A stretch of DNA of 27,243 bases from Candidatus Cloacimonadota bacterium (GTDB lineage: Bacteria; Cloacimonadota; Cloacimonadia; Cloacimonadales; Cloacimonadaceae): positions 1-27,243 of the forward strand of contig DAHVPA010000003.1 of the NCBI GenBank assembly GCA_027318525.1. Direction: 5' to 3'. Numbering within the stretch: the first letter of the stretch is position 1; each line of letters opens with the position of its first letter. The position numbers and the translations under genes are program-made. The notes below the pieces were generated by a model, which did not search any database, was not told the DNA's origin, and saw nothing but the letters and a program-made list of their open reading frames with translations. This document shows positions 8,590 to 16,451 of this stretch, piece by piece.

Positions 8590-8617
8590 TTGACGGAGGA
8601 GGCAGGGTCAGTATTTT
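8590..8617 (+). promoter_or_regulatory. Candidate sigma-70 promoter for the second half of the Bat locus
   Basis: TTGACG at 8590-8595, a 16-nt spacer, then TATTTT at 8612-8617. A start of transcription near 8624 would leave a leader of about 26 nt containing AATGGG before the ATG at 8650. It follows a terminator and repeat copy A, consistent with re-initiation of the operon after the RCC1 gene. Confidence 0.45.
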
Positions 8618-8649
8618 GCTATTCTATGGAAAAGAATGGGTCAACCGTG

Positions 8650-9621
8650 ATGCACAAAACCCGGCAGTCAGTTTGGCGCAAGACATTATCCCTGCGGGGA
8701 AGTGCTGCAGCCCGGGCTGGAGCGCTGTGTCTGCTGCTGGGTGCCATCCCTCTGGCGGGTCTGGTCAATCAGGAAGTCTCCAAGCCGGATACGCTTTATC
8801 TGGGCAGCAGCTTCGAGCTTGACCTCACCTCCGAAGCAGAAATCACGGATGTCCTGGTTCCCGACACGCTGCAGGCTTTCGCCGTCAAGGCAAAAACCGT
8901 GCTCAAACCCAAGGGCAGACCCAAAGGCTTGCGTCTCACGATTGTGGCGCTGGACACGGGTGAGCAGGTTTTTCCAGCTCTGACAGTGAAGAAACTTTCT
9001 CCAGACAGGGCAACGGAGCTGACCAGACCTTTCCGGCTGGAAATCATGGAAACGCGGGCTGAACAGGATTCCGTCCTGCGGGAACTGGCTCCGGTCCATA
9101 AAGTCAGAGGCGAACTTCCGCTCTGGCTCTATTATGCCCTGCCCCCTTTCCTGCTGCTGCTGGCTTTGGCTGCTCTGCTCTGGTATCTGAGGCAGAGACG
9201 AAAAAAGCAATCGGAGCAAAGGCGCACTGCTCCTGCCCTGATAGATAGCCGTCCGAACTGGAAACGCGCTCTGGAAGACCTCTATGAACTCAATCAGAAA
9301 AAGCTTCCGCAGCAAGGTGAATTCATTGCCTATTATTTCCGGCTGTCTGAAATCATGAAGGTCTATCTGGAATCGGAATATGGCTTTCCAGCCAATGAAA
9401 TGACCACCCGCGAAATCAGGCACCACCTCAAATACCATCACAACCTTCAGCTTCCCGAGCAGGAAAAACTGATAAACTGGCTGCAGGACGGGGATAGGGT
9501 CAAATTCGCCAAATATTTGCCCGGCTTGGATGAATGCGAAGCGAGTATGGACTGGTTTATGCGCTGGCTGATGCAAAACCGCAAGACACCTGCCGAGGGT
9601 GCAGACGGGGCGGAGTCATGA
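8650..9621 (+). CDS. DUF4381-like membrane protein of the Bat locus
   Basis: A 323-residue membrane-anchored protein that normally sits between the DUF58 gene and batA. Residues about 20-40 form a hydrophobic export signal or N-terminal helix. Residues 45-150 look like an extracytoplasmic beta domain. A strong helix (157-181, LPLWLYYALPPF onward) is followed by basic RQRRKK. The cytosolic helical tail carries the recognisable series YYFRLSEIMKVYLESEYG, then EMTTREIRHHL, then DRVKFAKYLPG. ATG 8650 is preferred because a promoter and a GAATGGG element precede it; ATG 8626 would be nearly leaderless, and the frame stays open upstream without an RBS. The stop overlaps the batA start (ATGA), so the two are translationally coupled. 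A role in anchoring MoxR/VWA complexes is inferred only. Confidence 0.8.
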   Translation: MHKTRQSVWRKTLSLRGSAAARAGALCLLLGAIPLAGLVNQEVSKPDTLYLGSSFELDLTSEAEITDVLVPDTLQAFAVKAKTVLKPKGRPKGLRLTIVALDTGEQVFPALTVKKLSPDRATELTRPFRLEIMETRAEQDSVLRELAPVHKVRGELPLWLYYALPPFLLLLALAALLWYLRQRRKKQSEQRRTAPALIDSRPNWKRALEDLYELNQKKLPQQGEFIAYYFRLSEIMKVYLESEYGFPANEMTTREIRHHLKYHHNLQLPEQEKLINWLQDGDRVKFAKYLPGLDECEASMDWFMRWLMQNRKTPAEGADGAES

Positions 9622-10613
9622 TAGATTTCTACAGTCCCTGGTGGCTATTCGCGCTGCTGCTGGCACCGCTTTATCTCTACTACGAATTTCGCATGAAGGG
9701 CAAAAAGCGCCAGGCATTGCCTTTCAGCCGCTATTCCCTGCTGCAGAAGTTCAAACCCGGCAAGTCGCTTTGGACCTATATTTACCCAATCCTGCGCACC
9801 GCTGTGATTGTGTGCCTGGTGCTGGCAATTGCGCGTCCCCGCTTTGGCAAGGGCAGGGAAGACGTATCGGGTGAGGGGGTGGACATCGTGATTGCGCTGG
9901 ATGTGAGCGGCTCCATGCTGGCAGTTGATTTCATGCCGGAAAACAGATTGGGAGCAGCAAAAAAAGTGGCGAAGGAATTCATTGAACAGCGCCGGCAGGA
10001 TAGAATCGGCTTGGTCACTTTCTCCGAATATGCGCTGACCAGATGCCCGCTTACCCATGACCACGGTGCACTCATCCGTTTGCTGGGGCAGGTCGAGGTC
10101 AATCAGGAAGCTTCCTCAACCGCTATCGGTATGGGTTTGGCTACGTCTGTGGCACGCTTGCGCAATTCCACAGCCAAATCCAAAGTCATCATCCTGATTA
10201 CGGACGGAGTCAATAATACGGGCGAAATCGATCCCTTTTCCGCCGCTGACATGGCAAAAACCTTTAACATAAAAGTATATCCGGTGGGAGTCGGAAGTAA
10301 TGGACTGGTGGATTTTCCGGTCTCCGACCCCATCTTCGGCACCCGTTATCAGAAAGTAGCCATCGAGATGGATATGCAGGCTTTGAATACCATCGCAGCC
10401 AGGACGGGAACCGGTCAGGCAGCTTTGGCAACAAGCACTGAGCAGCTTAAGGGCATCCTTGATAATATCGACAAGCTGGAAAAAAGCCGCTACAAAATCC
10501 GTTATTACTATGATTATAAAGAGATGTTCCCTCTGTTTCTCTGGCTGGCTTTGCTGCTTTTAGGTGCAGAGCTGTGCCTGAAGCTGGTCTGGGTAAGGAT
10601 TTTGCCGGAGTAG
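9618..10613 (+). CDS. batA: BatA: membrane-anchored VWA-domain protein
   Basis: A 331-residue inner-membrane protein of the BatA family. It has N-terminal membrane segments at about 5-22 (PWWLFALLLAPLYLYY) and 58-72, then a VWA domain (about 88-280). The MIDAS motif DVSGSM has D95, S97 and S99, with TDGVNNTGEIDP supplying the later metal-site residues. A C-terminal helix ends the protein near LFLWLALLLLGAEL. ATG 9618 overlaps the upstream TGA and follows GGGGCGGAG, so that start is firm. Bat (Bacteroides aerotolerance) proteins are linked to tolerance of oxygen or envelope stress in several bacteria; the mechanism here is not evident from sequence. Only 3 nt separate it from batB. Confidence 0.93.
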   Translation: MIDFYSPWWLFALLLAPLYLYYEFRMKGKKRQALPFSRYSLLQKFKPGKSLWTYIYPILRTAVIVCLVLAIARPRFGKGREDVSGEGVDIVIALDVSGSMLAVDFMPENRLGAAKKVAKEFIEQRRQDRIGLVTFSEYALTRCPLTHDHGALIRLLGQVEVNQEASSTAIGMGLATSVARLRNSTAKSKVIILITDGVNNTGEIDPFSAADMAKTFNIKVYPVGVGSNGLVDFPVSDPIFGTRYQKVAIEMDMQALNTIAARTGTGQAALATSTEQLKGILDNIDKLEKSRYKIRYYYDYKEMFPLFLWLALLLLGAELCLKLVWVRILPE

Positions 10614-10616
10614 CGC

Positions 10617-12224
10617 ATGAATATAGTAAATCCCGCCCTGCTCGCACTATTGGTGCTGTTGGTGCCATCGATATTTCTGCTCATCATCATCCGCAAGCGC
10701 TATCAAAAACGCTTTCAAAGCTTTGCTGAAGAGAGCTTTTGGTCTTATTACTGCAAGGACTGGTCTTTCTTTTTCCTGCGCTTGAAATTGGTGCTGCTGC
10801 TCACTGCACTGGCTTTTATCATTCTGGCGCTGGTCAGACCGCAATGGGACAGGGAAACGCAGGATATCAGGCGCAGTGGGCTGGATATTGCTCTGTGCGT
10901 GGATGTCAGCAAAAGCATGGATGCGGAAGATATCGTGCCCAGCCGGATTCAGCGTGCCAAAGACCAGATCACCGCTTTCATAGACCAGCAGCAGGGTGAC
11001 CGTGTAGCGCTGATTCCCTTTGCCGGAACAGCCTTTGTCCAGTGTCCGCTCACTGATGATTATGAAGCTGCCAAAATGCTGCTCAGCAGTCTTAATACCA
11101 ATTCTGTCCCGGTCTGGGGCACTGATATCGGCAAAGCGCTCAAGGTGGGCGGCTCAGTTTTCGACAAGAACACCAAGACCCGCATAGTAGTCCTGATTTC
11201 CGATGGTGAAGATTTGGGCAATGACGCGGTCAAAGCTGCACGTGAGCTGGCTTCGCATGGCATCATTATTTATACAATGGGCGTTGGGACTCCCGAAGGG
11301 GCTAGGGTAAAGCTTTCCAATGAAGAGACATCCGGCAATATACCTGCTCAGGAAATTGTCTCCAAACTTGATAACAAGATCCTGGAAAAAGTCGCTTCAG
11401 TAACGGGCGGCGAGTTCTTTATGATAACACCTACCCAGGATGAGATTATGGCTATTCTGAAACATATTGCTTCTCTGGAGCGCAGCAAGCTGTCTTCGGT
11501 GCGGCTGAGTCTGTTCAAGGAGCAATATCATCTCTTTGCAATTGCAGCTTTACTGCTTATCTTGGTGGAGACGCTGCTGAGCGTCCGGCAGGTAAAGTCC
11601 AACGGCAGAAACGGGAAGGGAGCTGTCTTGGCACTACTCATGCTGCTTCTGTTTCCGGGAATGGGACTGCAGGCTATCAGTCTGCCCTGGAGCAAGGCTT
11701 TTACCAACAGCAAAGGCAGCCACGCCTATAAAAAGCAGGATTATCAGAAAGCGGAACAACGTTATGGTAAAAATGCAGTCAAACACCCCAAGGATGCCGT
11801 GTTGCAGTATAACCACGGCAATTCCCTGTTTCGCCTGAAGAAGGATACGGAAGCTGCAGCTGCCTGGAAGCAGGCTCTGAACAGCAAGGACAATAAACTG
11901 AAGAGCAAAGTCTGGCACAACCTCGGTAACAGCCAGTTTCAATCCAGACAATACAAAGACGCTATGCAGTCATACCGGCAGGCAGTCTTGGCAGACCCAG
12001 GCAACAAACCCGCAAAAGATAATTATGACCTTGCCAAACGACTGCTGCTCGCCAAGCAACAGCAACAGCAAAACCGACCACAAGATAAACCTCAGAACCA
12101 GCAGAAACAAGACAAACAGTCCGAAGCTGAACGCATCCTCAAAGCCCTCGAACAAAAAGAGGTAAATGACCGTCAAAACAAGCAGACAGCTCCGCAGCGC
12201 ATGCGTAACGACAAATGGTGGTAA
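10617..12224 (+). CDS. batB: BatB-BatC fusion: VWA domain plus TPR domain
   Basis: A 535-residue protein joining BatB and BatC. It has two N-terminal membrane segments (about 5-25 and 55-74) and a VWA domain (88-280) with MIDAS DVSKSM (D96, S98, S100) and ISDGEDLG. A helix follows at 305-323 and a second hydrophobic segment at about 336-354 (AVLALLMLLLFPGMGLQAI). TPR repeats occupy about 360-470 (AYKKQDYQKAEQRY; VWHNLGNSQFQSRQYKDA), then a Gln/Lys-rich tail ending RMRNDKWW, as in BatC. The 336-354 segment looks like the former signal peptide of a free-standing BatC, now an internal helix that would place the TPRs in the periplasm. The start ATG is 3 nt after batA. The end overlaps the earliest possible batD start. 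Confidence 0.92.
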   Translation: MNIVNPALLALLVLLVPSIFLLIIIRKRYQKRFQSFAEESFWSYYCKDWSFFFLRLKLVLLLTALAFIILALVRPQWDRETQDIRRSGLDIALCVDVSKSMDAEDIVPSRIQRAKDQITAFIDQQQGDRVALIPFAGTAFVQCPLTDDYEAAKMLLSSLNTNSVPVWGTDIGKALKVGGSVFDKNTKTRIVVLISDGEDLGNDAVKAARELASHGIIIYTMGVGTPEGARVKLSNEETSGNIPAQEIVSKLDNKILEKVASVTGGEFFMITPTQDEIMAILKHIASLERSKLSSVRLSLFKEQYHLFAIAALLLILVETLLSVRQVKSNGRNGKGAVLALLMLLLFPGMGLQAISLPWSKAFTNSKGSHAYKKQDYQKAEQRYGKNAVKHPKDAVLQYNHGNSLFRLKKDTEAAAAWKQALNSKDNKLKSKVWHNLGNSQFQSRQYKDAMQSYRQAVLADPGNKPAKDNYDLAKRLLLAKQQQQQNRPQDKPQNQQKQDKQSEAERILKALEQKEVNDRQNKQTAPQRMRNDKWW

Positions 12225-12226
12225 GC

Positions 12227-14050
12227 ATGAAAAGAAGCTATCCCGGCGCTTTCATCCTGCTGTTGATTTTCCTGACCGGTCTGGAATTACTATGTGCCGC
12301 ACCCTTGAAAATCAACACCTATGCCGAGCCTTCGACCATTGGCAGAGATGAGCAGCTGACCTATACGATTGAAATAACCGGCGAGCGCGGATTCAAAGCC
12401 CTGGCTCCCAAACTCCCTTCGCTGGAGGACTTTTCGCTCATCAACATGATGACTTCCACCGCCTCCAACTTTTCCATCATTAACGGCAACGTCAGTGAAT
12501 CCGTGACCAAGTCCTTTACTTACCGGCTTTTGCCCAAGCGCACGGGAAACCTCCGCATTCCTGCTTTCAGCTTTGAAATCGGTGGTCAGATGTATTCCAC
12601 TCAGCAGGTGAATGTGCGCGTGCTCGACCTGCCCAGAGCCGGAACATCCCCTCAGGGTAAAGCCAATCCTTACAGCAGGGGCGGTAACAATCCCCTGTAT
12701 ATGCAGGACCCGTTTGACTTCAATCCCGGCTTTGAACCGATAGGGGATATGGAAATCGTTGCCACGCCTGAGAAAAGATCTGTCTTCGTGGGTGAGCCTC
12801 TGCTCGTGACTTACCGGCTTTACACAAGCAAGCCTGTATCTTCCCTGGAAATCAATGATGAAAAGGATTTTGGCGGTTACGGCAAGGAAGTTTACAATGA
12901 GCCAAATCGTCTTAATTTCGAATCTGTAACCTATAAAAACCAACGCTACCGCACCGCTCTGCTCAAGGTTGCCGCCATTCTGCCCAACCGGGCGGGAACC
13001 ATCCAACTGCCTCAGGTGACTGCCACCGTCCAGTTGGGTGCCATGGGTCTGTTTACTGAGTCTTTGAAAAATGCGCCAGTCTCCATCACAGTCAATCCTT
13101 TGCCGGAAGCGGGGAAACCCCGTGATTTCTCAGGTGCGGTGGGCAGCTTTCAAGTGAAGGAAAGTCTGAAAAAGAGCAACATCCGGGTGGGAGAAGCGCT
13201 GGAATACACCATCATCCTCAGTGGTAAAGGGAATTTCAACCAATTCAGCAACCCTCCTTATCCTGAACAGCAGGACTTCCGGATTGCCTCACCGCTGACG
13301 CAAAACCGCATCCAGGCAGGTGTGAACGGCACCCGAACGATTACCTATCTGCTGATTCCCAAACGGGAAGGGACATACACTCTGCCCGGCATCAGCTTCA
13401 ATTGGTTTGATCCGCTCAGCGGCAGGTATCACACTTTCCAGAGCCAGCCCCGCAGCATTTCCGTCAAGCCCGGCAACGTCATCACCTACCTTTCCAATGT
13501 CTTCCAGCGCGACAGCATCAAACAGCTTACGCCCTTCAACCCGCAGGAATCTTACAAATCTGATGTCATTCTGCTGAACAGGGTCTGGTATTGGCTGCTG
13601 ATAGTCCTCATAGTGCTGTCCATCCTTCCGTCCTGGCTGCTGACCCGCACCCGCAAGTTAAAGGATACAGACCCCGAAGCGGCTGCCCGCAGGAGTTCCG
13701 ATAAAGTTCTGAAGAAATATATGAGGGAAGCGGAACTGGCGGCTTTGGCATACTCGCAGGAATTTTATCCCAAAGCCGAGCAGGGGCTAATGCGTTACCT
13801 GAGCGATAAATTCAGGATTCAGCACCGTTATTCCACCAATGAAAAGTTATATCAGCTCAGGCTCAAAGGCTTGGACAACGAGTTGATTTCCAAGCTGGAA
13901 AGCTTTCTAAAACGTGCTCAGGAAGCTCGTTTTATGCCGGGAGGATTTGACCGGGCAGCTCTGGATGTTGATTTGGAGACGCTGAAGCAGATAATCAGCG
14001 CTTTCATCAGGCAGCCTGCTCCATCCAAGGGCAAATTCGGGAGGTTGTGA
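12227..14050 (+). CDS. batD: BatD: exported beta-domain protein with C-terminal membrane anchor
   Basis: A 607-residue protein of the BatD (oxygen tolerance) family. A signal peptide covers about residues 1-25 (MKRSYPGAFILLLIFLTG). Several extracytoplasmic Ig-like beta modules follow, with recurring phrases such as EPSTIGRDEQLTYTIEI, VFVGEPLLVTYRLY and IRVGEALEYTIIL. One helix at about 454-474 (VWYWLLIVLIVLSILPSWLL) is followed by a cytosolic helical tail. ATG 12227, 2 nt after the batB/C stop, gives a clean signal peptide; ATG 12215 would add four residues inside the previous gene. The RBS is poor, so coupling to batB/C translation is likely. BatD proteins are thought to work with the VWA proteins in the periplasm; no enzymatic motif is visible. 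Confidence 0.9.
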   Translation: MKRSYPGAFILLLIFLTGLELLCAAPLKINTYAEPSTIGRDEQLTYTIEITGERGFKALAPKLPSLEDFSLINMMTSTASNFSIINGNVSESVTKSFTYRLLPKRTGNLRIPAFSFEIGGQMYSTQQVNVRVLDLPRAGTSPQGKANPYSRGGNNPLYMQDPFDFNPGFEPIGDMEIVATPEKRSVFVGEPLLVTYRLYTSKPVSSLEINDEKDFGGYGKEVYNEPNRLNFESVTYKNQRYRTALLKVAAILPNRAGTIQLPQVTATVQLGAMGLFTESLKNAPVSITVNPLPEAGKPRDFSGAVGSFQVKESLKKSNIRVGEALEYTIILSGKGNFNQFSNPPYPEQQDFRIASPLTQNRIQAGVNGTRTITYLLIPKREGTYTLPGISFNWFDPLSGRYHTFQSQPRSISVKPGNVITYLSNVFQRDSIKQLTPFNPQESYKSDVILLNRVWYWLLIVLIVLSILPSWLLTRTRKLKDTDPEAAARRSSDKVLKKYMREAELAALAYSQEFYPKAEQGLMRYLSDKFRIQHRYSTNEKLYQLRLKGLDNELISKLESFLKRAQEARFMPGGFDRAALDVDLETLKQIISAFIRQPAPSKGKFGRL

Positions 14051-14051
14051 A

Positions 14052-14813
14052 ATGCGTAGAATCGCCATCTTGACCATCTTCGTTCTGCTCTGTGCTTTGA
14101 GCTTGCTTGCTGCTGCCGAGCAGCCATCCGGCAAGGCGGAACAGGCTCCCGTCAATCTTCAGCAGGCTCAAGCTAAGCTGCTTGCCATGGAAAAATCCGG
14201 CGTCCGCAATGCCGACCTCTATAACCAGCTTGGCATCAGCTATTACAAACAGGGCAATTCCGGCAGAGCTGTGCTCAATTTTCTGCGTGCCTTGCGCCTG
14301 AACAGCAATCACAGAGCAGCTCGCAACAACCTTGATTATGCCATCAGCCAGTCCATGGACCGGGAAATGTATTCTCCGCCTTCTTTCCTGGCGTCCACTT
14401 TTCAGCAGGTTTTCAATTTCTTCAGCCTCAATGCGCTGGCTTTATTGCTCTTGCTGATGCTTATCCTGACTGTGCTCTGCGGGCATTGGCTGCTGCATCT
14501 GCCCACCGGCGGAGACAAAGCCGTGCCTGTCATGTGGCTGGTCATTGCAGGATTCGTCCTGATTTTGATCTTAACCATGACAATCCTCAAATATAACGGT
14601 TACCGCAGTTCCAACCAGGCGGTCATCCTTGCCGCTCAGACGGAAGGCTTTTCAGGACCGGGACAGGAATTTGGCAAACTCTTTAATCTGCATGCCGGGC
14701 TGATTGTCCACATCACAAGAGTGGACAGGGGCTGGGCTTTGCTGACTTTGCCCAATGGCGGTGCCGGCTGGGTTAATGCTGCGGACGTGGAAAGGGTCAA
14801 ACCACAGCCATAA
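14052..14813 (+). CDS. batE: BatE: TPR and SH3-domain membrane protein
   Basis: A 253-residue protein ending the Bat operon. It starts with a signal peptide (about 1-22, MRRIAILTIFVLLCALSLLA). A TPR unit follows at about 52-110 (LYNQLGISYYKQGNSGRAVLNFLRAL). Two membrane helices lie at about 125-145 and 157-178. Residues about 195-250 form a bacterial SH3-like domain (SGPGQEFGKLFNLHAGL; GGAGWVNAADVERV). This domain order is that of BatE. The start ATG 14052 is one base after the batD stop, and GAGG at 14041-14044 is its RBS. A UUCG-capped hairpin 41 nt after the stop ends the transcription unit. Confidence 0.88.
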   Translation: MRRIAILTIFVLLCALSLLAAAEQPSGKAEQAPVNLQQAQAKLLAMEKSGVRNADLYNQLGISYYKQGNSGRAVLNFLRALRLNSNHRAARNNLDYAISQSMDREMYSPPSFLASTFQQVFNFFSLNALALLLLLMLILTVLCGHWLLHLPTGGDKAVPVMWLVIAGFVLILILTMTILKYNGYRSSNQAVILAAQTEGFSGPGQEFGKLFNLHAGLIVHITRVDRGWALLTLPNGGAGWVNAADVERVKPQP

Positions 14814-14854
14814 AAAATTCACCTTATATTTATCAAGATTTACGGCATTCATAG

Positions 14855-14888
14855 AGTCGGATTCGTCCGGCTTAAACTGCCCCTTTTT
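14855..14888 (+). terminator. UUCG-tetraloop terminator of the Bat operon
   Basis: AGTCGGA (14855-14861) pairs with TCCGGCT (14866-14872), with one G-T wobble, around a TTCG tetraloop, the most stable loop type known for RNA hairpins. A run of Ts (14885-14890) follows 12 nt later. The distance of the T-run from the stem is greater than ideal. Confidence 0.55.
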
Positions 14889-14910
14889 TTCTTATCCTGC
14901 TCTGATGCTG

Positions 14911-14965
14911 CGAGGGGTTATCGTGGGGAAAGCCCTCGCTGACCCCTCGATGACCCCTCCCGTTG
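14911..14965 (-). repeat. Dispersed 11-nt-module palindromic repeat, copy B (inverted)
   Basis: Five 11-nt modules: CGAGGGGTTAT and CGTGGGGAAAG, then CCCTCGCTGAC, CCCTCGATGAC and CCCTCCCGTTG. Its reverse complement aligns with copies A and C. It lies just after the Bat terminator, in the gap before the HisRS-like gene. GCTG precedes the first module, echoing copy A. Confidence 0.8.
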
Positions 14966-15175
14966 ATTGTGATTGACAAGATGGTTTCGCAGGCAGGCAG
15001 AAATCGTTTATATTATTATCAGAGATTGAGTTGGCTCCACTATCACGAGATATAAGGGGTTGACAATATCACAGGATTGCAGGGTTTTAGTCACAAGTCC
15101 ACCCTATCCAAGCCTAAAAATATGATAAAAGATGAGTTAGGTAATGGAAAAGGGAATCGTTGCGGAGTAAAATCA
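14966..15175. other. Gap upstream of the HisRS-like gene (remainder of a 362-nt intergenic region)
   Basis: The 362-nt gap 14814-15175 holds a terminator, repeat copy B and then this stretch. It contains two TTGACA hexamers (14973-14978, 15060-15065), neither with a -10 at proper spacing; an AT-rich patch (TTTATATTATTATC, 15007-15020) could serve as one. CGGAG at 15162-15166 is the RBS of the next gene. No T-box or riboswitch fold was recognised. Confidence 0.4.
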
Positions 15176-16450
15176 ATGAAAAAAGCTTTGTCCTTCCACG
15201 AAATCATGCCTAACGATGTGTGGAAATGGAAATCGATGGAGTGCCAGCTTGAACAGGTGCTGGAACTATATAACTATGAAGAGATACGGCTTTCCGTCCT
15301 GCAGGATTACAACATTCTCTACAAAGGCATCACAGCCCTGCTGGATAGGGAGGAAGCCCGCGAAATCACGGGACAACTGATAAACTTATCCCATCCCGAT
15401 GAAGATGTCAGCCTGCTCAGTCTGCGTCCGGAAGGCACTATAAATGTGCTCAACCACGTGGTGGCGAGGCTTGGCACCGATAAGATACACCGCATATTCT
15501 ATCACGGTCCGATGTTCCGCAAGGACGCCAACCACAAACCGGTGGAGTTTTATCAGCTGGGAGTTGAACTTTTGGGCAGTGACAGCATTCTGAGCGAAAA
15601 CGAAGTGATAGGTCTGGGCATGCAGATATGCCACCAACTGGGACTCAAGGATGCCTGGCTGGATATCAACAGCTTTGGCTGCAACACCTGCAGACCGGTC
15701 TTCTTCGAGGCAATGCGCAAATTTCTGGATGAGCATAAAAAGCAATTCTGCACGGAATGTTATGAAGCCTTATACCGCAATCCCTTTCACAATGCCGAAT
15801 GCCTGGAGGAAAGCTGTCTGCACAGCATTCAACAGGGACCCCGCATCCAGGACCACCTGTGCCCCAAATGCAAGGACAACTTTAACCGCGTCAAGAAGAT
15901 ACAGGCTAACCTCGCCAATAACTACAAGGTCAATCACCACATCATCAAGAATTTTTCCTACTACAACGAAACCGTCTTTGACTTTGTGGTCCAGACCAAT
16001 GGACACGCCACAGTAGTCGGAGGTGGCGGCAGATATGACTTTCTCTCCAATCAAATCACAGGCAAACAGATTCCGGCGGTCGGATTTTACCTCAATCTGG
16101 ATGTGATTTACAGCATCCTGACGGCTCGCGGTCTGTTTCACGAACCCAGTCCCACCTTCCGCGTCTATATCTGCTCGCAGTCGGAAGAACTGGAGATAAT
16201 GCAGTTGCAGACAGTTCAGGAACTGCATGACAGCAACATTTCCACCATCATCAGCTCTGACCTCAAGGACACTGATGCCGAAACGAAACTGGCGCGTCAA
16301 AACGGTTGTCAGGCAATGGTTATACTAAGGTCGGAAAACATCCGGGAAGGCAAGGTTCTGCTTAAGAATCTGGTGAAGGAAAAACAAAGCTATATTGCTC
16401 TTTCAGAGCTGCTTCCGGAAATCGAACTGATAAGAAAAGCGGTGCAATAA
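15176..16450 (+). CDS. Histidyl-tRNA synthetase family protein with eroded catalytic motifs
   Basis: A 424-residue protein with HisRS architecture: class II catalytic core (about 1-320) and C-terminal anticodon-binding-like domain (about 325-424). Recognisable pieces are LRPEGT (83-88), motif-2-like GPMFRKD (111-117), FYQLGVELLG (125-134), GGGRYD (283-288) and an eight-Cys insertion (C169, C172, C192, C195, C209, C214, C229, C232) known from some bacterial HisRSs. Several hallmarks differ. Motif 1 has EEIRLSVLQ instead of the invariant Pro form. The usual RGLDYYxRTVFE is IKNFSYYNETVFD, with the catalytic Arg replaced by Lys. Motif 3, usually GxxxGxxR-like, reads GFYLNLDV with no Arg. It could be a divergent HisRS, a HisZ-like regulator or another paralogue. 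The C-terminal domain argues against classical HisZ. ATG 15176 follows CGGAG at proper distance. Its stop is 1 nt from the convergent phnC stop. Confidence 0.72.
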   Translation: MKKALSFHEIMPNDVWKWKSMECQLEQVLELYNYEEIRLSVLQDYNILYKGITALLDREEAREITGQLINLSHPDEDVSLLSLRPEGTINVLNHVVARLGTDKIHRIFYHGPMFRKDANHKPVEFYQLGVELLGSDSILSENEVIGLGMQICHQLGLKDAWLDINSFGCNTCRPVFFEAMRKFLDEHKKQFCTECYEALYRNPFHNAECLEESCLHSIQQGPRIQDHLCPKCKDNFNRVKKIQANLANNYKVNHHIIKNFSYYNETVFDFVVQTNGHATVVGGGGRYDFLSNQITGKQIPAVGFYLNLDVIYSILTARGLFHEPSPTFRVYICSQSEELEIMQLQTVQELHDSNISTIISSDLKDTDAETKLARQNGCQAMVILRSENIREGKVLLKNLVKEKQSYIALSELLPEIELIRKAVQ

Positions 16451-16451
16451 G

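Noticed and set aside
8541..8822. Plus-strand 93-codon frame at the start of the DUF4381-like gene
   Set aside because: Overlaps a better-supported frame and crosses the predicted promoter.
8686..9576. Minus-strand 296-codon frame opposite the DUF4381-like gene
   Set aside because: No recognisable domain, no RBS, and the plus-strand frame is a known family with a coupled neighbour.
12290..13006. Minus-strand 238-codon frame inside batD
   Set aside because: Shadow of batD; no initiation signals or domain.
14973..15016. Promoter of the HisRS-like gene from TTGACA at 14973 and TATATT/TATTAT near 15009-15016
   Set aside because: Spacer of about 30 nt is too long for a sigma-70 promoter, and the second TTGACA (15060) has no -10.
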